Origin: Euglena gracilis
Lineage: Eukaryota; Euglenida; Euglenophyceae; Euglenales
NCBI GenBank assembly: GCA_039621445.1
Contig: CP154955.1
Coordinates: forward strand, 44,663,540-44,727,539
Length of the DNA: 64,000 bases
Direction: 5' to 3'
The number at the start of each line of letters is the position of its first letter. Positions within the stretch are counted from its first letter, which is position 1. This document shows, piece by piece, positions 11,346 to 23,379 of the stretch. A model generated the notes under the pieces. It saw nothing but the letters and a program-made list of their open reading frames with translations, ran no database searches and had not been told where the DNA came from. The position numbers were made by a program, and so were the translations under genes.

Positions 11346-12636
11346 GACCCCGATTCCTCACGTGGGGAGGCCCGTGAATGGCTAACATTTTTAATTTTGG
11401 GCGAACTTAGGGACATCGATTTTGAAGGAAAAAAGTGCAAAAATGCTCCTTTTCCACGGTGTTGTTTGTCCACCAAACTGACGGATGTCTTTTTGCCCTG
11501 GACCCTGCCTTTCCGCAGAACCTTCAACAGACATGAATTCCTTTGGGTGTGCGTCTCGACAATGACTTCTCAACCCAGTTGTGGCAAAATTAGTTGCCCT
11601 CACAATGTGGTCACAGTGCATCTTCTGAAGTTGCCCATCAACCAAAGCATCGTTCAACAACGTACACTTGTACAGTTGACCCCTCCCAGAAGCCGGAATA
11701 TCTGGTAACCGATTGCGGTCTACAGCCTTGCAAAATTTCTTGAATGCTGCCATGAAGGATGAAAAGGTCTGCAAAAGAGGGACTAAAATAAGGGTGGGTC
11801 CCAAAAACCAAAAAATTGGGCTTTTTTTGGGTACCCCTCCCAAAAAACAAAGTTTTTTGGGGGGTACCCCAAACCCCAAACCCAACCTTGGGACAAGTCT
11901 CCCCAGAATATGAAATTTTGAAGAAGGTGCTATTTTTAGCATTTTTGGTCTTTTTCGGACAAAAGTGGGTGGGTACCTCGGGACCCCCCCCCTCCCCCCC
12001 GGGGGGCTCACCCAGGGGGTGGGTGGGTGGGTGCCGACCCCCCCCGGTCTCAAAAAAAAACCCTGGTTGGCGCCCATGAGCAACGTGATGCGCACTTTAG
12101 CGCACATGAACTCCGAGTGATTTACCGGCGTTTGACGAGCGGCGTCATTCGGCCCTGCAACACCCACATTCTCTGGCTTCTGTCAACACCTGGTATTATG
12201 GGGCCAATTTGCTGAAGCATCAGCACCCGATGTGGCTGCAGCAGTGGAGCCCAAGCCGCGGGTCAGGGGCAGGCTTTGGGATCCTAAAATTGGTGTGGGC
12301 AGACGTGTACCGTTATCGAGTGGCTGCGTACCACCTTCAGGAGATCCTCTGTCGCCACCTTTTTTTTTGGGTCCTGTCGCTAGACCAGATCCACAGGCCG
12401 GCATCGACCGACCCGGTGCAACAGCACCCACCCAAGTGGCCACGTTTATTCTCCACAACCGGTGCGTGAGACTGGGGGGAGAACGTGGTGCCAGTTCATG
12501 ACAACTGGCAGCCAGAAAAACTGAAAAAGGTTGCCTTCAAACACTCGTCACTGTCGGTGCAGGAAGTGTTGAACCTTCGAGTTGATTGGTGGCATGAAAG
12601 CGGTGGGTCTTATCCCCCACCAGGCAAGGACAGCCA

Positions 12637-12680
12637 CTGGATCCCACCGGATCCCACCGGATCCCACCGGATCCCACCAG
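12637..12680. repeat. GGATCCCACC tandem repeat (left copy)
   Basis: Four copies of the 10-mer GGATCCCACC. A longer array with the same unit and orientation lies at 14345-14430. The pair may mark the two ends of a larger element that encloses the element at 12759-13695. Confidence 0.75.
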
Positions 12681-12758
12681 AGATTTTTTGAAACCCGGCG
12701 ATGAAACCCACCTTTTGACCCTCTGGTTCTGCGGAGACCCTCCACGGTGGCACGTGCG

Positions 12759-13695
12759 CAGGCACCTATGCTGACCGCAGCCGACCGCAGCCGACCGCAG
12801 CCGACCGCGGCCGACCGCGGCCGACCGCAGGTTTCAGGACTGTCATAGGTGGGGTGCCGACCGCAGCCGACCGCAGCCGACCGCAGCCGACCACGCAACT
12901 TTTTTCTAATTGATGTCAATTTTGCAGTGAGAATGAGGAATTAGGCTCATTTTTATCCCAGATGTTGAGGTTTTTCTGGCTCATCTGGCTCATGTTGCCA
13001 CTTTTGGCCATTTTTGGTCGCTTTTGTCCCCTTTTGGCCCATTTGCCACCATAATTCACCCACTTTGACCTATTTCGACCATTTTTGGCCATTTTTTGCC
13101 CACTTCTTGTAATTTTGGGCCATTTTGTCCTGCTCTTGGGCCATTTTGGGCCATTTAGGGCCATTTTTGACCATATAAAGCCACTTTCAACCTTTTCTTT
13201 TGTTATTTTTGCCCATTTTTTTGGTCTCTTTTTTTGTCGAGTTTGACCATTTTGAGCATTTTGCGCCAGTTTGTTGCCAAAAGTGAGCAAAAGCTGCTAA
13301 AGTGACCCAAATCGGCCAAAAGCAGGGTCATTTTGGGCCATTTTTGGGCAAAAGGTGGGCAAAAGCAACAAAAGTGACCAAACGAAAGCAAAAGGCAGGA
13401 AATAATGGGCAAAGGCAGCAAAAATCAACCAAAAGTCGGCAACAGTGGCCAAAAGCAGTCCAAAAGCATCAAAAACTGGCCAAAAGCAGCGAAAAGTGGC
13501 CAAAAGTCGGCAACGTGGATTGTGTGATTGTGCTATATGCTCATTTTTTGTTGGCCTGCCCCCCACCTACAGCCAACTACTTTGCCGACCGCTGCCGACC
13601 GCTGCCGACTGCAGCCGACCGCAGCTGACCGCAGCCGACCGCGGCCGACCGCAGCCGACCGCGGGCTAAAATTTGGAATCTGCCATAGGTGCTTG
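12759..13695. mobile_element. Non-autonomous hAT-like element, family A, member 1
   Basis: Ends are CAGGCACCTATG (12759) and CATAGGTGCTTG (13695), inverted with one mismatch. They are flanked by a perfect 8-bp duplication CACGTGCG (12751-12758 and 13696-13703). Inside, arrays of the 10-mer GCCGACCGCA lie at both ends (about 12772-12895 and 13585-13668) in the same orientation. The core has a segment shared with the element at 20352 (TCTAATTGATGTCAATTTT, then ATGAGGAATTAGGCTCATTT) and many TTGGCCATTT units. No transposase is present. 8-bp duplications and CAG-type termini point to hAT mobilisation. Confidence 0.9.
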
Positions 13696-13703
13696 CACGT
13701 GCG

Positions 13704-15744
13704 TCATTTGGACCCCGGGAACAGGCCCAATTTTAATGTTTTTCACCCTGTGCACCGTTTTGAAAAAAAAGTTCAAAACCCTGGGTTTGAAATCTGGGAC
13801 CTGTGAATTATCCCAAAAAGCGCCAAAACCCCCATTGTGAGTCCCTTGTTTTTGAAGCCTCAACTGTGTACCCCAGATGGTGCTGCACGGGCTGGGTGAA
13901 TTTTGGACTTTTGTTTCTTTTTTTAGGCTCTGCGATAAGTGCCTGAAGAGTTGCTTGCTGAGTCATCCAGAAGGTGGACTCACACATGCGTTGTGAAAAG
14001 TTGAAAGCAACGGCGTGTTACAGAGTTGTGATCTCTGGGTGCTTGAAGCGTGAGGATCGGTACAGTGGGAACCACCCAGATGGGGGGGGTTGGGGGGGAT
14101 TGAACCACTGTGCAGGTTGAAGGAGGAACCTTTGGAGGTGTGAACACCTGAGAGGTCTGCTGGTCCACTCCCCACATCCCCCCCCGTCCCGAACCACCCC
14201 AAAAGTCTCGTGCTCCAAAGAGGGATGTACAACTAAACAGAGCCAAAAGGTGACTCGTGTGGGACAAAAGAAAAGAGGCCAAGACCCTGACCCCGTGGGT
14301 TTTTCCCGACCCCCCCCCCCCAAGGCAACCCACCGGAACCCCTCCGGATCCCACCGGATCCCACCGGATCCCACCGGATCCCACGGGATCCCACCGGATC
14401 CCACCGGATCCCACCGGATGCCACCGGAGACCAAAAACCAGGGATGACTGTCTTTGCCTGCCCCCCACAAATTATGTGCAAAAACTGGTGTGTTTCATGT
14501 TTTCCAATGGAAGAAATGAGGAAACACAGTAGAGATACCGGAAAACGGATTCTGGCCCGACATATCCTGGGTATTTCAGGTACCAAATTTTGAATTCTTG
14601 TGACGCAGTGTTGCAGAGAGAGCGTCGAGCAGTCACAGGTCGTTGCACGCCATCAATTCATTACACTTAACTGCCAAACGGATGATGCCAAAAACAGCCG
14701 GCCGTGCAGGCCAGGGAACATCAGTGCAGAACGTGTACATGGAAGGCAGGCAAATTTCCGCAACGTCAGATGCCGTGTTTAAGTGAACATTACCAACTAT
14801 TTCGCACCACAAATTTCATCACCGCGCAATCGTGGTGCTAATCAACACTTGGCATTGTTTGTGTGCGCTAAAGCTCCCATGAACACACAACATTCAAGCG
14901 AGTGATTCAATGTTGGTGCGCACGTTTGCACCCACAAAAAAATTGTTCATGTGCGCAAATGCGTGCAACAACACATTACGTTAAAAAAACATCAAAGGGT
15001 TGCGGTAATCAGCAGTGTGCTTTAAAATGTTGTTCGTGCGCTCTTTTTCGCATGCACAAACCATCCTCATACCAGTTTCCACAAGTGGTTGCTGCGCACG
15101 TTGGCACGTACAAACAAAATTTGTTTGTGGGCGAATTTCCGCACAAGGGCATGCCATTTCAACGTTTTGCCTTATGTGCGAATGCGCCAAACATAATTCT
15201 GTTTGCGCGCGCAAATGCGCACATGAACACACATCAGTTGCGTGACGGCTGGCGAACACAGTATGTCGTATGTGATAATGTATGTAATATCGCTCCGTGC
15301 CCTAACGGGTGGCTGTAGTACCCTGGCCAGTTCAGACAACGTGTCAGCACTCACACCAATTGTTGTAACAGCGGGTGTGTGCTTCCCAACTGTCTGACAT
15401 CCGAGAGCACCAATCTCACCCTCTGCCCTATCCGCGTCACCCAGTAAGGAACTTGCATACCAAACCACCTTGGAGCCACAACCCTCTGATAGGGGGTTTC
15501 AACAGTTCATAAAGTACATAAAGCACAGGGTCCCAGAGATTTCGTAAAAATGGTAAATTTGCGCTAATGCGCCCATTCTGAAGAAAATCCCTCAAGTGCG
15601 AATCCGGCAGCCAATCAATCAATCAGTACCGTTTCGAAAACCAGTCACCCACCCCCAACCCAAGAAGGGGGTGCCACTCTGGCCACTTTGGCGCCGGGTG
15701 GGGCACCTTCGGTCGTTCCTGGCAGACCCCACCCGGGGAGCGGG
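13704..15744. other. Spacer with GGATCCCACC array
   Basis: GGATCCCACC repeats at 14345-14430 follow a C run. The part 14820-15260 is AT-balanced and rich in GTGCGCA/TGCGCAC words but shows no convincing frame. No gene is recognised. Confidence 0.5.
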
Positions 15745-15752
15745 GTCTGGAG

Positions 15753-16064
15753 CATACCATTGCTTAACACCTGTCCTACCCCACCACCCCCGGGGGTGAC
15801 TGGCTGGTTTTTTCAGAGGACTGTTTTTTTTTACCCAGAGCCCCCGCCCCCCCCCCCCGGGGTGGGGTAGACCCGAAAATGAAAAAGTGGCTGACCTGGT
15901 GCCGAAGGCGCCGGAAATTTTGTGGATTTTTTGAGACTTTTTGGCAAGATTTGATTGCCTCCTGAAGAGTGGCCTATCCCCCCGGGGGGTGGGTAAAGTG
16001 ACTGACTGGTTTTTTCAGAGTGACCCATCCTTCCCACCCCCCGGGGTCGCTAAGCAATGGTATG
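15753..16064. mobile_element. Small inverted-repeat element, near-perfect 8-bp duplication
   Basis: Ends CATACCATTGCTTA and TAAGCAATGGTATG are perfect inverted repeats. The flanks are GTCTGGAG (15745-15752) and GTCCGGAG (16065-16072), an 8-bp duplication with one mismatch. Inside are GTGACTGRCTGGTTTTTTCAGAG units and GCCGAAGGCGCC. A partial relative starts near 17625 (CACCATTGCTTAAGGCG). Confidence 0.8.
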
Positions 16065-16871
16065 GTCCGGAGAGGCGCTTAGTGCAGCCGCCTGGGGGGC
16101 CTTTGGGCTCACCGGCCCAGTAGGAGCGCACCCCCCAGCAACCCAACCCCAAAGGGGAAGCCAGCAGAGTGGGACCCACCTGCGAGGCAGCGAACTGCCC
16201 AAACCAATCCCAGACAGGGCATGGAGCGCAGGTACCAGTGTGTATGGAACCTCCCGCCACCCCTCTAAGGCGAGAGTTGTCCTCCCCGAGTTTCTTCGCT
16301 CCTCCACTGGTTTTCGTCCCCCTCAACATTCTAATCTTCAGCCGAGCCAATTTTTTCCTCCCTTACATTGCCCCCCCCCCCCTTGGTTCCTTCTTCGATC
16401 AATAATGGCCCACCCCCCCACCCCCCCAACGGTTCCCCCTCAAAATCTTTCCTTCAGCCTCAAACTAATGCCGCGGGACCGTGAGGCTATACTGGACTTT
16501 TCAAGTCATGGCGTTGTACCCGCGCCATGTATCCTCCACACAGAAAAGTGGGAAGAGGGCACGAGGCAAGAGCAGCACCGGGGCGCAAAGGTGTAGACCC
16601 ACCCACAGGAAGCACACCAACCACACACGATGAGTGCTCACCCGGCCAGGCGGAGCAACAAAAGAGCACTGGTGTAAGGGGTACCTGGCCACCCACCACA
16701 CAACAAACTGGGCCAGAAGCGAAGCTAGCGCTGGCCATAAACAGACAAGAAGCCCTCAATGGAGACGGCACACCCACCCACCATACCCCTGGGGATACAG
16801 CCTTGAAAAAAAAAATCCTGGTTAGCTGGTTAGGAGCACCATCGGCTGCCAATAAGCCAATAGAATTCGCC

Positions 16872-16938
16872 TGTTGTGTTGTTGCTGCTGCTGCTGCTGC
16901 TGTTGTTGTTGTCGTCGTGGTCGTCGTTGTTCTTGTTC

Positions 16939-16973
<35 letters not shown>

Positions 16974-17002
16974 CTTGGTGTTGTTGTTGTTGTTGTTCTT
17001 GG

Positions 17003-17039
<37 letters not shown>

Positions 17040-17102
17040 CTTGGTGGTGGTGGTGGTGGTGGTGGTGGTGTTGTTGTTGTTGTTGTTGTTGTCGTTGTTG
17101 TT

Positions 17103-17134
<32 letters not shown>

Positions 17135-17285
17135 TGTTGTTGTTGTTGTTCTTGGTGTTGTTGTTGTTGTTGTTCTTGGTGGTGGTGGTGGTGGTGGTGG
17201 TGGTGGTGGTGGTGGTGGTGTTGTTGTTTTTGTCGTTGTTGTCATCGTCGTCGTCGTTGCCGTCGTTGTTGTTATTTGTTGTTGA
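16872..17285. repeat. TTG/GTC/GTG triplet tract
   Basis: About 410 bases of near-pure triplets: TTG runs broken by GTC and GTG blocks and CTTGG interruptions. Frames through it would be poly-Leu, Val or Cys on one strand and poly-Asn or Thr on the other, and should not be annotated as proteins. Confidence 0.95.
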
Positions 17286-17289
17286 TGTC

Positions 17290-18747
17290 ATTACCACCAC
17301 CACAACTGCTATTAATTTTAATTTTCATTTTTAGGATTTGTATTCTAATTGTCATATGTTGGCTCTTTCCTGCGACTGGTTGAACCACTCTTGCACTTTG
17401 AATAAAAAGCCGTGGTATCATTGATGGGGGTTTACTCACACCTAATCCCCTCCCTTATCTCAAGCACTGGTGTCTTCTGCAAGGGGGTGTTTCACCTTTC
17501 TCCATTCTTTGATAATGTCCCATTTTGGCAGTCCATGGGTTGCCTTTACTTGGGGGGAGGGGTTTGTTGTTGTGCTGCAGTGCAGTGCGATGCAAAAAGA
17601 AGAGGACTGGTAATTGGGACCACACCATTGCTTAAGGCGTGTCCAAACCACCCCGTGGGGGGGTGATTGACTGGTTTTTTCCTCGGTTAATGGTTTTGGT
17701 TGGCTCCGAACCCCCCTTAGTTGCAGGGGGGTTAGGGCTGAGCTGGTCCCCCCGGAGGGGTTTTTTTTCCAGTCCAAAGTGTCAAAATTGTCTTCCCCCA
17801 AATTTTCGCCCAACTGACCTCCAAAATGTTGGTCCCCCCCGGACCCCCTTCCCCTTAGGGGTGGTCCCCATGGCCCCCTTGACCCCTGGGTTGGTGTGGG
17901 CACTCATCTTCTCGGTCACTGCCTTATCCGCTCCTTCCTCACGTCGGCCTTCTTCTCAGAAGCCACATCTCATCGCCGAGCATTTTGCGTGCCCCTCAAA
18001 CAAGGCGCAACTGGAAGCACATTTTAGTGATGGTGTGTGTGTGTGTGTGTGTGAGTGTGCGTACATGTGTGCGTTTGTGTGGGGGGCCCAAACGGTTTCT
18101 GCATTTTAGTCAATCCCCCCCCCAAATGAGAGGTGAATTTTGGCCAAATTAAAGCCCAAAATATTTAAAAACCTTCCCCTGTTCCTGAAGCAACCCTAAC
18201 CCTATTCTGAATGTAGCCCTGACCCTGTCCCTGTTCCTGTCTCATTTTTCAGTCAAAGATCAAATCACTCTTCGGCACACCATGAATTCAGAGTAATCAT
18301 ACAAATGGAACTGGAAATTGAGGGACCGGTCCATTTGTGTGGGGAGAGGAAGGTCCCACTGCCTCCCAATACAAGTAGGTCCCTCCGAGGGTGTTCCAGA
18401 GTTGTGGGGCCACTTTTTTTGATTTTCGTATTTTTTAAAAAAAATCAGTTTTGCATTTTTATGTTTTTTCTGGCATTTTTTTTTTTGGCTTCGACTTTGT
18501 TAAGTCATTTTTGAAGCATCGACTTTGTAAAAATGTTCAGGACCTGAATCTCAAGAAGCCAAACTTTCCATTATTTTGGCATTTTTTTGACCAACCAGCG
18601 TATTTTTAGAATCAGAATGTTCTCAAGGTGACAAAAGCATCGTTTTCGATATTTTTGTACACCAGGACACCAAAAATGCTTGCCTTTTATTTATCTGCGT
18701 TTTTTTTTGCTTCGTGTCTTTCGCGGGTGCACGTTGTGGTACCCTTT

Positions 18748-18785
<38 letters not shown>

Positions 18786-20343
18786 GTGGAGCAATATGTG
18801 TTTGCGCGTGTTTGCGTGCGCGCGTGTGTTCGACTATCAACATCTATCTGTATTTCTGTGTGCACATGTATGTCTGTATGGGTAGTGGCACAGGGCACAT
18901 GCCCACCCACTCCCCTGTCCCTGGGACATCACGGTTACCAGCTGTGCTGTGCTGCCCAGCGCAGCTGCCCACCCTAGATGCCCAGAAGTTCCGCGACCTC
19001 CTCATCCTCACCAACCCGTTCCACAGTGTGGCCACCCCTTCTTTCCTCATTTAGATCGCTTTCTCCTGTGACCAGTGTCTCTGAAAAAAAGTTCAAAAGG
19101 TTGACATAAAGGGTTATTGCCATGAAGACGTTTGGCAGATGTTCCTGTTAATTCCCTCCTCTATATTTTCTTCAATTAAGCAGAAACTTCTTTTCCTGAC
19201 TTTTCCTTCTCGTGCACAAAAAAATTACCCGCAAGCATTGTGCCATTCACATATCTTTGCCCGTTTTTTTTCCCTCCTCATTCTGCTTCCGGAAACAAAT
19301 TGACCAAGCAGGTGTGAACTGAGAAATATGAAGCAGAGATGAAATTGGGAAGAAGCGAATTGTGGCCACCTCAAAATTTTTATGTAACGATGGACCGACG
19401 TTACGCCCAAGGTTGCTTGGTGCCTGAGGGAGGGCTCCTGGCAGCCACAATTGGCAGCTTCGTCCTGCCCTCCCTCATCATGTTAAGCGAGCGTTGGTTT
19501 TTGTCTATGGGAGGGGGTCTGACCACGGGTCCAGACCACCAGCCCCCCCCCCCCCGTTTCTTTGGGAACCAAAGAATTTCCTGCACTTTGCACCAGAAAA
19601 CAACCGTTTGATCATCTGTTTCCCCTTGCTAATTCGATGAAAAAGTCGCTTGCAAACACAGTTTTGGGCACCTTTTGCTGCCTCTCATGAAAATTTCCGG
19701 TGCTTTGCGTCGTTGTTTTTTTTCTTCGGGGGGGGGTCAACCAGCCCTTCGGGGTGGGGGACCACCCCCCTCCCCCTCTCCCCGTGGGGCCAGTGGCATG
19801 ATGGGGTCGGTTGTCATCGGTCCCACTTGTCCCTGGATCCAGGGGATATCCTAAAATTTCCTGTTTTTTTTGCATGGTTTCCTGAAAGCCGAGTGCGGCG
19901 ATTCAGGCGAGTAAGGGAGAATTGATCTGATTGATGACATTTGAATTGATTGACGAGGGGGTTATTGATAGGGATAGAACTAGGGTATCTAAATTTTGCC
20001 CAAATTTACACCTGATATTCAACTAAATCTGTTCAGTTTTGGCCTAATTTGGGCCTAGACCACAACCGTAACCCATTTTAAACCCTAACTCTATCCCTTT
20101 TCCGCGCGGTAACTCACACGGGCTCGAGATAGTGGAAACATCTGAAACTCTCCCAGCCAATCGGTGGAATCAGTAGGGGAAAAATCCCGAAATCGGGGAT
20201 AGGTGTGAGGCAAGCCACATGTGTGATACAAGGGGGATTCCTACCCCCCCCCCCCCACCCGCTCATATCCCTGGCCCCCCAGGGGGCCAACGGTATGAGA
20301 CCACCCCATAGTTTTAACCCTTGCTCAATTGGGGTGAACTAAA
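17290..20343. other. Spacer with short GT repeats
   Basis: GT microsatellites occur at 18026-18052 and 18750-18783. A GC-richer stretch at 18895-19055 carries a possible exon (frame ...LDAQKFRDLLILTNPFHSV...) after the acceptor-like TGGCACAG, but no family was recognised. Degenerate CCCTAA-like words occur near 18185 and 20080. Confidence 0.4.
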
Positions 20344-20351
20344 CTTGTGGC

Positions 20352-21242
20352 CAGGCACCTATGGCCGACCAGGGCCGACCAGGGCCGACCAGGGCCGACC
20401 AGGGCCGACCAGGGCCGACTATGAGTTTCAGGACCCCCGTAGGTGGGGGTTCCGACCAGGGCCGACCAGGGCCGACCAGGGCCGACCAGGGCCGACCAGG
20501 GCCGACTTGCATGTGGTTGACCGACGGAAGGGGAATGGATGAAGGAATTCAGCAGCTTTCCCTCTGGACCAAGCACCTCTGATGATGCTGGGCGATGCTG
20601 GGCGATGCAGGGCGATGCTCGCCCGGCAGCATCGACCGCGGGTTACTGCAGCCGACCACAGCCGAACGCACCCGAACGCACCCGACCGCGCAACTTTTTT
20701 TCTAATTGATGTCAATTTTTCAGTGAGAATGAGGAATTAGGCTCATTTTTATCCCAGATTTTGAGATTTTTGTGGCTCATCTGGCTCATGTTGTCACTTT
20801 TGGCTGCTTTTGGTCGCTTTTGGCCATTTTAGGTCGCTTTTGTCCCCTATTGGCCCATTTTCTTGTAATTTTGGGCCATTTTGTCCTGTTCTTGGGCCAT
20901 TTTTGACCATTTAAAGCCATTTTCGGCCTTTTTTTTGTTATTTTGCCCATTTTTTTGGTCTCTTTTTGGTCCAATTTGACCATTTTTGAGCATTTTGCGC
21001 CAGGTGCAGCTTCTGGATTTGGGGTCAATATGAGCATATTTTATGGCATTTTGGCCATTTTGTGCTCTTTTGGTAATTTTGGGTCATTTTTCACAATCTT
21101 TTTTTCTGTGACGGATACCCCCACCTATGGCCGACTATTTGCCGACCAGGGCCGACCAGGGCCGACCAGGGCCGACCAGGGCCGACCAGGGCCGACCAGG
21201 GCCGACCAGAGCACCAAAATGGGAAATGACCATAGGTGCCTG
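20352..21242. mobile_element. Non-autonomous hAT-like element, family A, member 2
   Basis: Perfect 12-bp inverted ends CAGGCACCTATG / CATAGGTGCCTG are flanked by a perfect 8-bp duplication CTTGTGGC (20344-20351 and 21243-21250). Direct-orientation arrays of the 10-mer GCCGACCAGG lie at both ends (20363-20515 and about 21137-21210). The core shares about 300 bases with the element at 12759, but the subterminal 10-mer differs (CCAGG instead of CCGCA). No coding region. Confidence 0.92.
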
Positions 21243-21527
21243 CTTGTGGCTTGCCTTCAGACACCTTTGCCTCTTAGCTACCTCCGACTTCTTTGAGCGG
21301 CTTCTCTATTGCTTGGCCGATTCTTGGCGCCACCGAGACTTGTCGTTTGCCTACACATTGAAGTTTGTGCCTTCTTCCCCTCCCTGGATTCCAAGGCAAC
21401 TGTGAATTTGGGGTTGTAGTGGTTGATGTCTAATAATTCGCTATTTTTGTTGTTGGATATTTGATAATTTGCTCCTCATCCCTTCGGCAGAATGCGTCAC
21501 CATCACGTTCCTGCACATTGGTCGGCA

Positions 21528-21700
21528 GTCCATAAGGGACGGGTTTTTTTTTTTGGCCGGCCAACGCAGTCCAGCGTCGAACAGGGTGAAGAATTGAAAT
21601 GTCGAAGAACGCATTTTTGACGTTGATGGTGGATGGGTGGAGGTCCAAGGATGCCAGACCCCCCCCCTCGAGGTTCACCCAGGTTTGCTGAATTACATCT
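21528..21700. repeat. AGGGCGGTCC-family element, partial copy
   Basis: Matches the element at 36463 over GTCCATAAGGGACRGG, the GGTCCAAGGATGCCAGA motif and the following AG-GTT-ACCC segment. The right end is missing. Confidence 0.65.
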
Positions 21701-21959
21701 TTTTTTTACTATTTTTTCCCACTTGTGATTGTTTATTGAATGTGCAATGAACACAAAAAATTCAATGCAAAAGGAACGCCCTGGTCGTTTCTGTGCAGCT
21801 GCGTGTTGTTTGTCAACAGCTTTATTTCATCCCCCCAGGACTCCCCCCCCCCCCGCCAGCGCCCCGTTTTGGGCCGCCAACCCCCCCTCCCCCCGCAAGA
21901 TCTAGTCACTGGCCGACCCCCCCTCCCGCGGGTGGGTCACTGTTTTTTTCAGAATTACT

Positions 21960-22230
21960 GACTGGTTTTTGGCCATGACCCCCTCCCCCTAGGGGCGGGC
22001 TCAGCCAAAAACCACTAACGTGATCCGGTGCCAAAGGCACCAGAAAATTTTTTTTGGCCTTTTGTCACGTTTTTAGTCAAATTTCCCTTGGATTCCAGAG
22101 TGGCTGACCCCCCTGGGGGGCAGTGACTGACTGGTTTTCCAAAGAAGTGAGTGACTGGTTTTTGGAAGAGTGGAAGTAACCCCCCCCCCCCCGGGGGGGG
22201 GGGGGGTCGGTAAAATTTGTATGCCCAGGA
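21960..22230. repeat. Dispersed GACTGGTTTTT/GGYGCC hairpin element, copy 1
   Basis: Contains GGTGCCAAAGGCACC, then TTGGATTCCAGAGTGG and repeated GTGACTGACTGGTTTT, closing with a C-run/G-run hairpin. It is the reverse complement of the copy at 59975-60320. Confidence 0.7.
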
Positions 22231-22396
22231 GCTGGCCATGAGTAGCCATACTTGCTTTTGTCAATTAAACGGAATAAATAAAGTCGAAATTTCTTGAATC
22301 TATTCAATGTTTTTGAGTTGATCTTTGTGGCCCACAGAAAATAAGTTCTTTCAGCAAAGAACCGCTGTCTGCTTCCCCCTTTGTCTCTCGTTGCAG

Positions 22397-22515
22397 GCTC
22401 ACTATCCATGCCGTGTTTGGAGAGCCCTTTGCCATGCCCGCGGAGGTGACCGACGCTGGGGCGGAAGCTTCCTCAAGGCACGCTCGCTACCAATCCTTTT
22501 GCACCTATGAATTCG
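22397..22515 (+). CDS. DGAT2/lysophospholipid-acyltransferase-like C-terminal exon
   Basis: After the acceptor TCGTTGCAG the frame reads LTIHAVFGEPFAMPAEV, then ...SSRHARYQS. In diacylglycerol acyltransferase 2 and related acyltransferases the same place has 'hhVGEPI.hP' followed by 'YH..Y...L'. That is the basis of the call. The catalytic HPHG exon was not found upstream, and the 3' boundary is unclear (no good GT donor, and the CAG/CTG rule gives no unique solution). Similarity rests on about 35 residues, so the call is tentative. Confidence 0.35.
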
Positions 22516-23055
22516 TGGCAAAGTGTGCGACCCTCTGCCATCTCCAGATTGTGTGCTTTGAAAAATTAATGGCATACCTTTTTACTTGGCGCCCCCAATT
22601 GACCATACGGGCTTGGGGGGTACTAAAATGGGTGGTCTCCCTGCGTTTCCTTTTTGGTGACTTACCAAAGCCGAAGCGTTTGGCTTTGAGCATAGTTGGG
22701 GTTGGGATTTGGCCACGCACTGGGAGAGGGAAGCCATCACAAAAGGACAGGGGGGGGAAGAGTGAAAAGAACCCTTTGGCCCAACAGAGAAATGTCTGTA
22801 ACATGAGGTGAACAGTGCGGGCAGGGCTTTATGAAGGAATCAATTAGGTTTAGGATTTTAGGCCTAATTCTGTTTGGGCTAAATCTAGGCCTCAAATCCT
22901 GACATTCACCCTCTTCTTTCAAACATCCACACAAAGACAACACCCTTGTTGCCTTTGTGTGCCTTTTTGTGAAACACAAAATGAATGTAAACGGCAAACA
23001 AAATTTTTTAAAGAAAACTGTCAAAATAACAGAAAAAATAATTTTATCTATTCCA

Positions 23056-23360
23056 GGTAAGGGCGGTCCTTAACGGAAAAAAATATCGTCCCAGCACACT
23101 CAATGAAAAATCCATAAGAAAAATGGACAACAAACTGGCCATTTTTTTTGGCAAAAATGGGTCGACTTCGGGAAAAAAGTGATTTCTGGCATCTTTGGAC
23201 CATCCACCCAAAACGGCAAAAAATGCCCCTTTCGACTGTTTCACATATGACCCCTTTCACGCCCCAGTTCGACCCTTGGCCGTCCCTAAGGCCCAAGGGC
23301 GGTCCTCAAGGGGCAGTCGTTAAGGGGGAAAACACCTCCGGAATGGACCGCCCTGTTTTG
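23056..23360 (-). repeat. AGGGCGGTCC-family element, full-length-looking copy
   Basis: Inverted ends AGGGCGGTCCTTAACG (23053) and GGACCGCCCT (about 23360). The interior is the reverse complement of 36463-36757 (GGTCCAAAGATGCCAGAAA, GAAGTCGACCC, TCATTGAGTGTGCTGGGA). It is non-coding. Confidence 0.7.
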
Positions 23361-23379
23361 GGTCCAAATATAGCAAAAT

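Larger units (their letters stand above)
9771..12170 (-). mobile_element. Degenerate hAT-type transposon, interrupted by other elements
   Basis: Two minus-strand pieces look like hAT transposase. At about 11540-11745 is a BED-finger-like stretch (HCDHI, then TTGLRSHCRDAHPKEF with H-x4-H). The second Cys expected in CxxC is Ile, so the finger is damaged. At about 10440-10690, FAKNGLAYHIVEEETFCAAF is followed by a Lys-rich turn, matching the conserved hAT segment before the catalytic core (F-x-x-V-E-x-x-x-F). A weaker piece lies at 9771-9990. The order N- to C-terminus on the minus strand is right. The run is broken by frameshifts, a C/G-run element at about 11770-12060, the recombinase-like element at about 10680-11345, and the host oxidoreductase exon at 10104-10298. 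Confidence 0.5.

Noticed and set aside
16487-17383. Long poly-Thr/Asn/Leu/Val frames
   Set aside because: Produced by the TTG/GTC/GTG triplet tract, which is open in all frames.
18890-19055. Exon of the oxidoreductase or acyltransferase
   Set aside because: The frame with LDAQKFRDLLILTNPF is plausible coding sequence but matches neither family, so it was not assigned.
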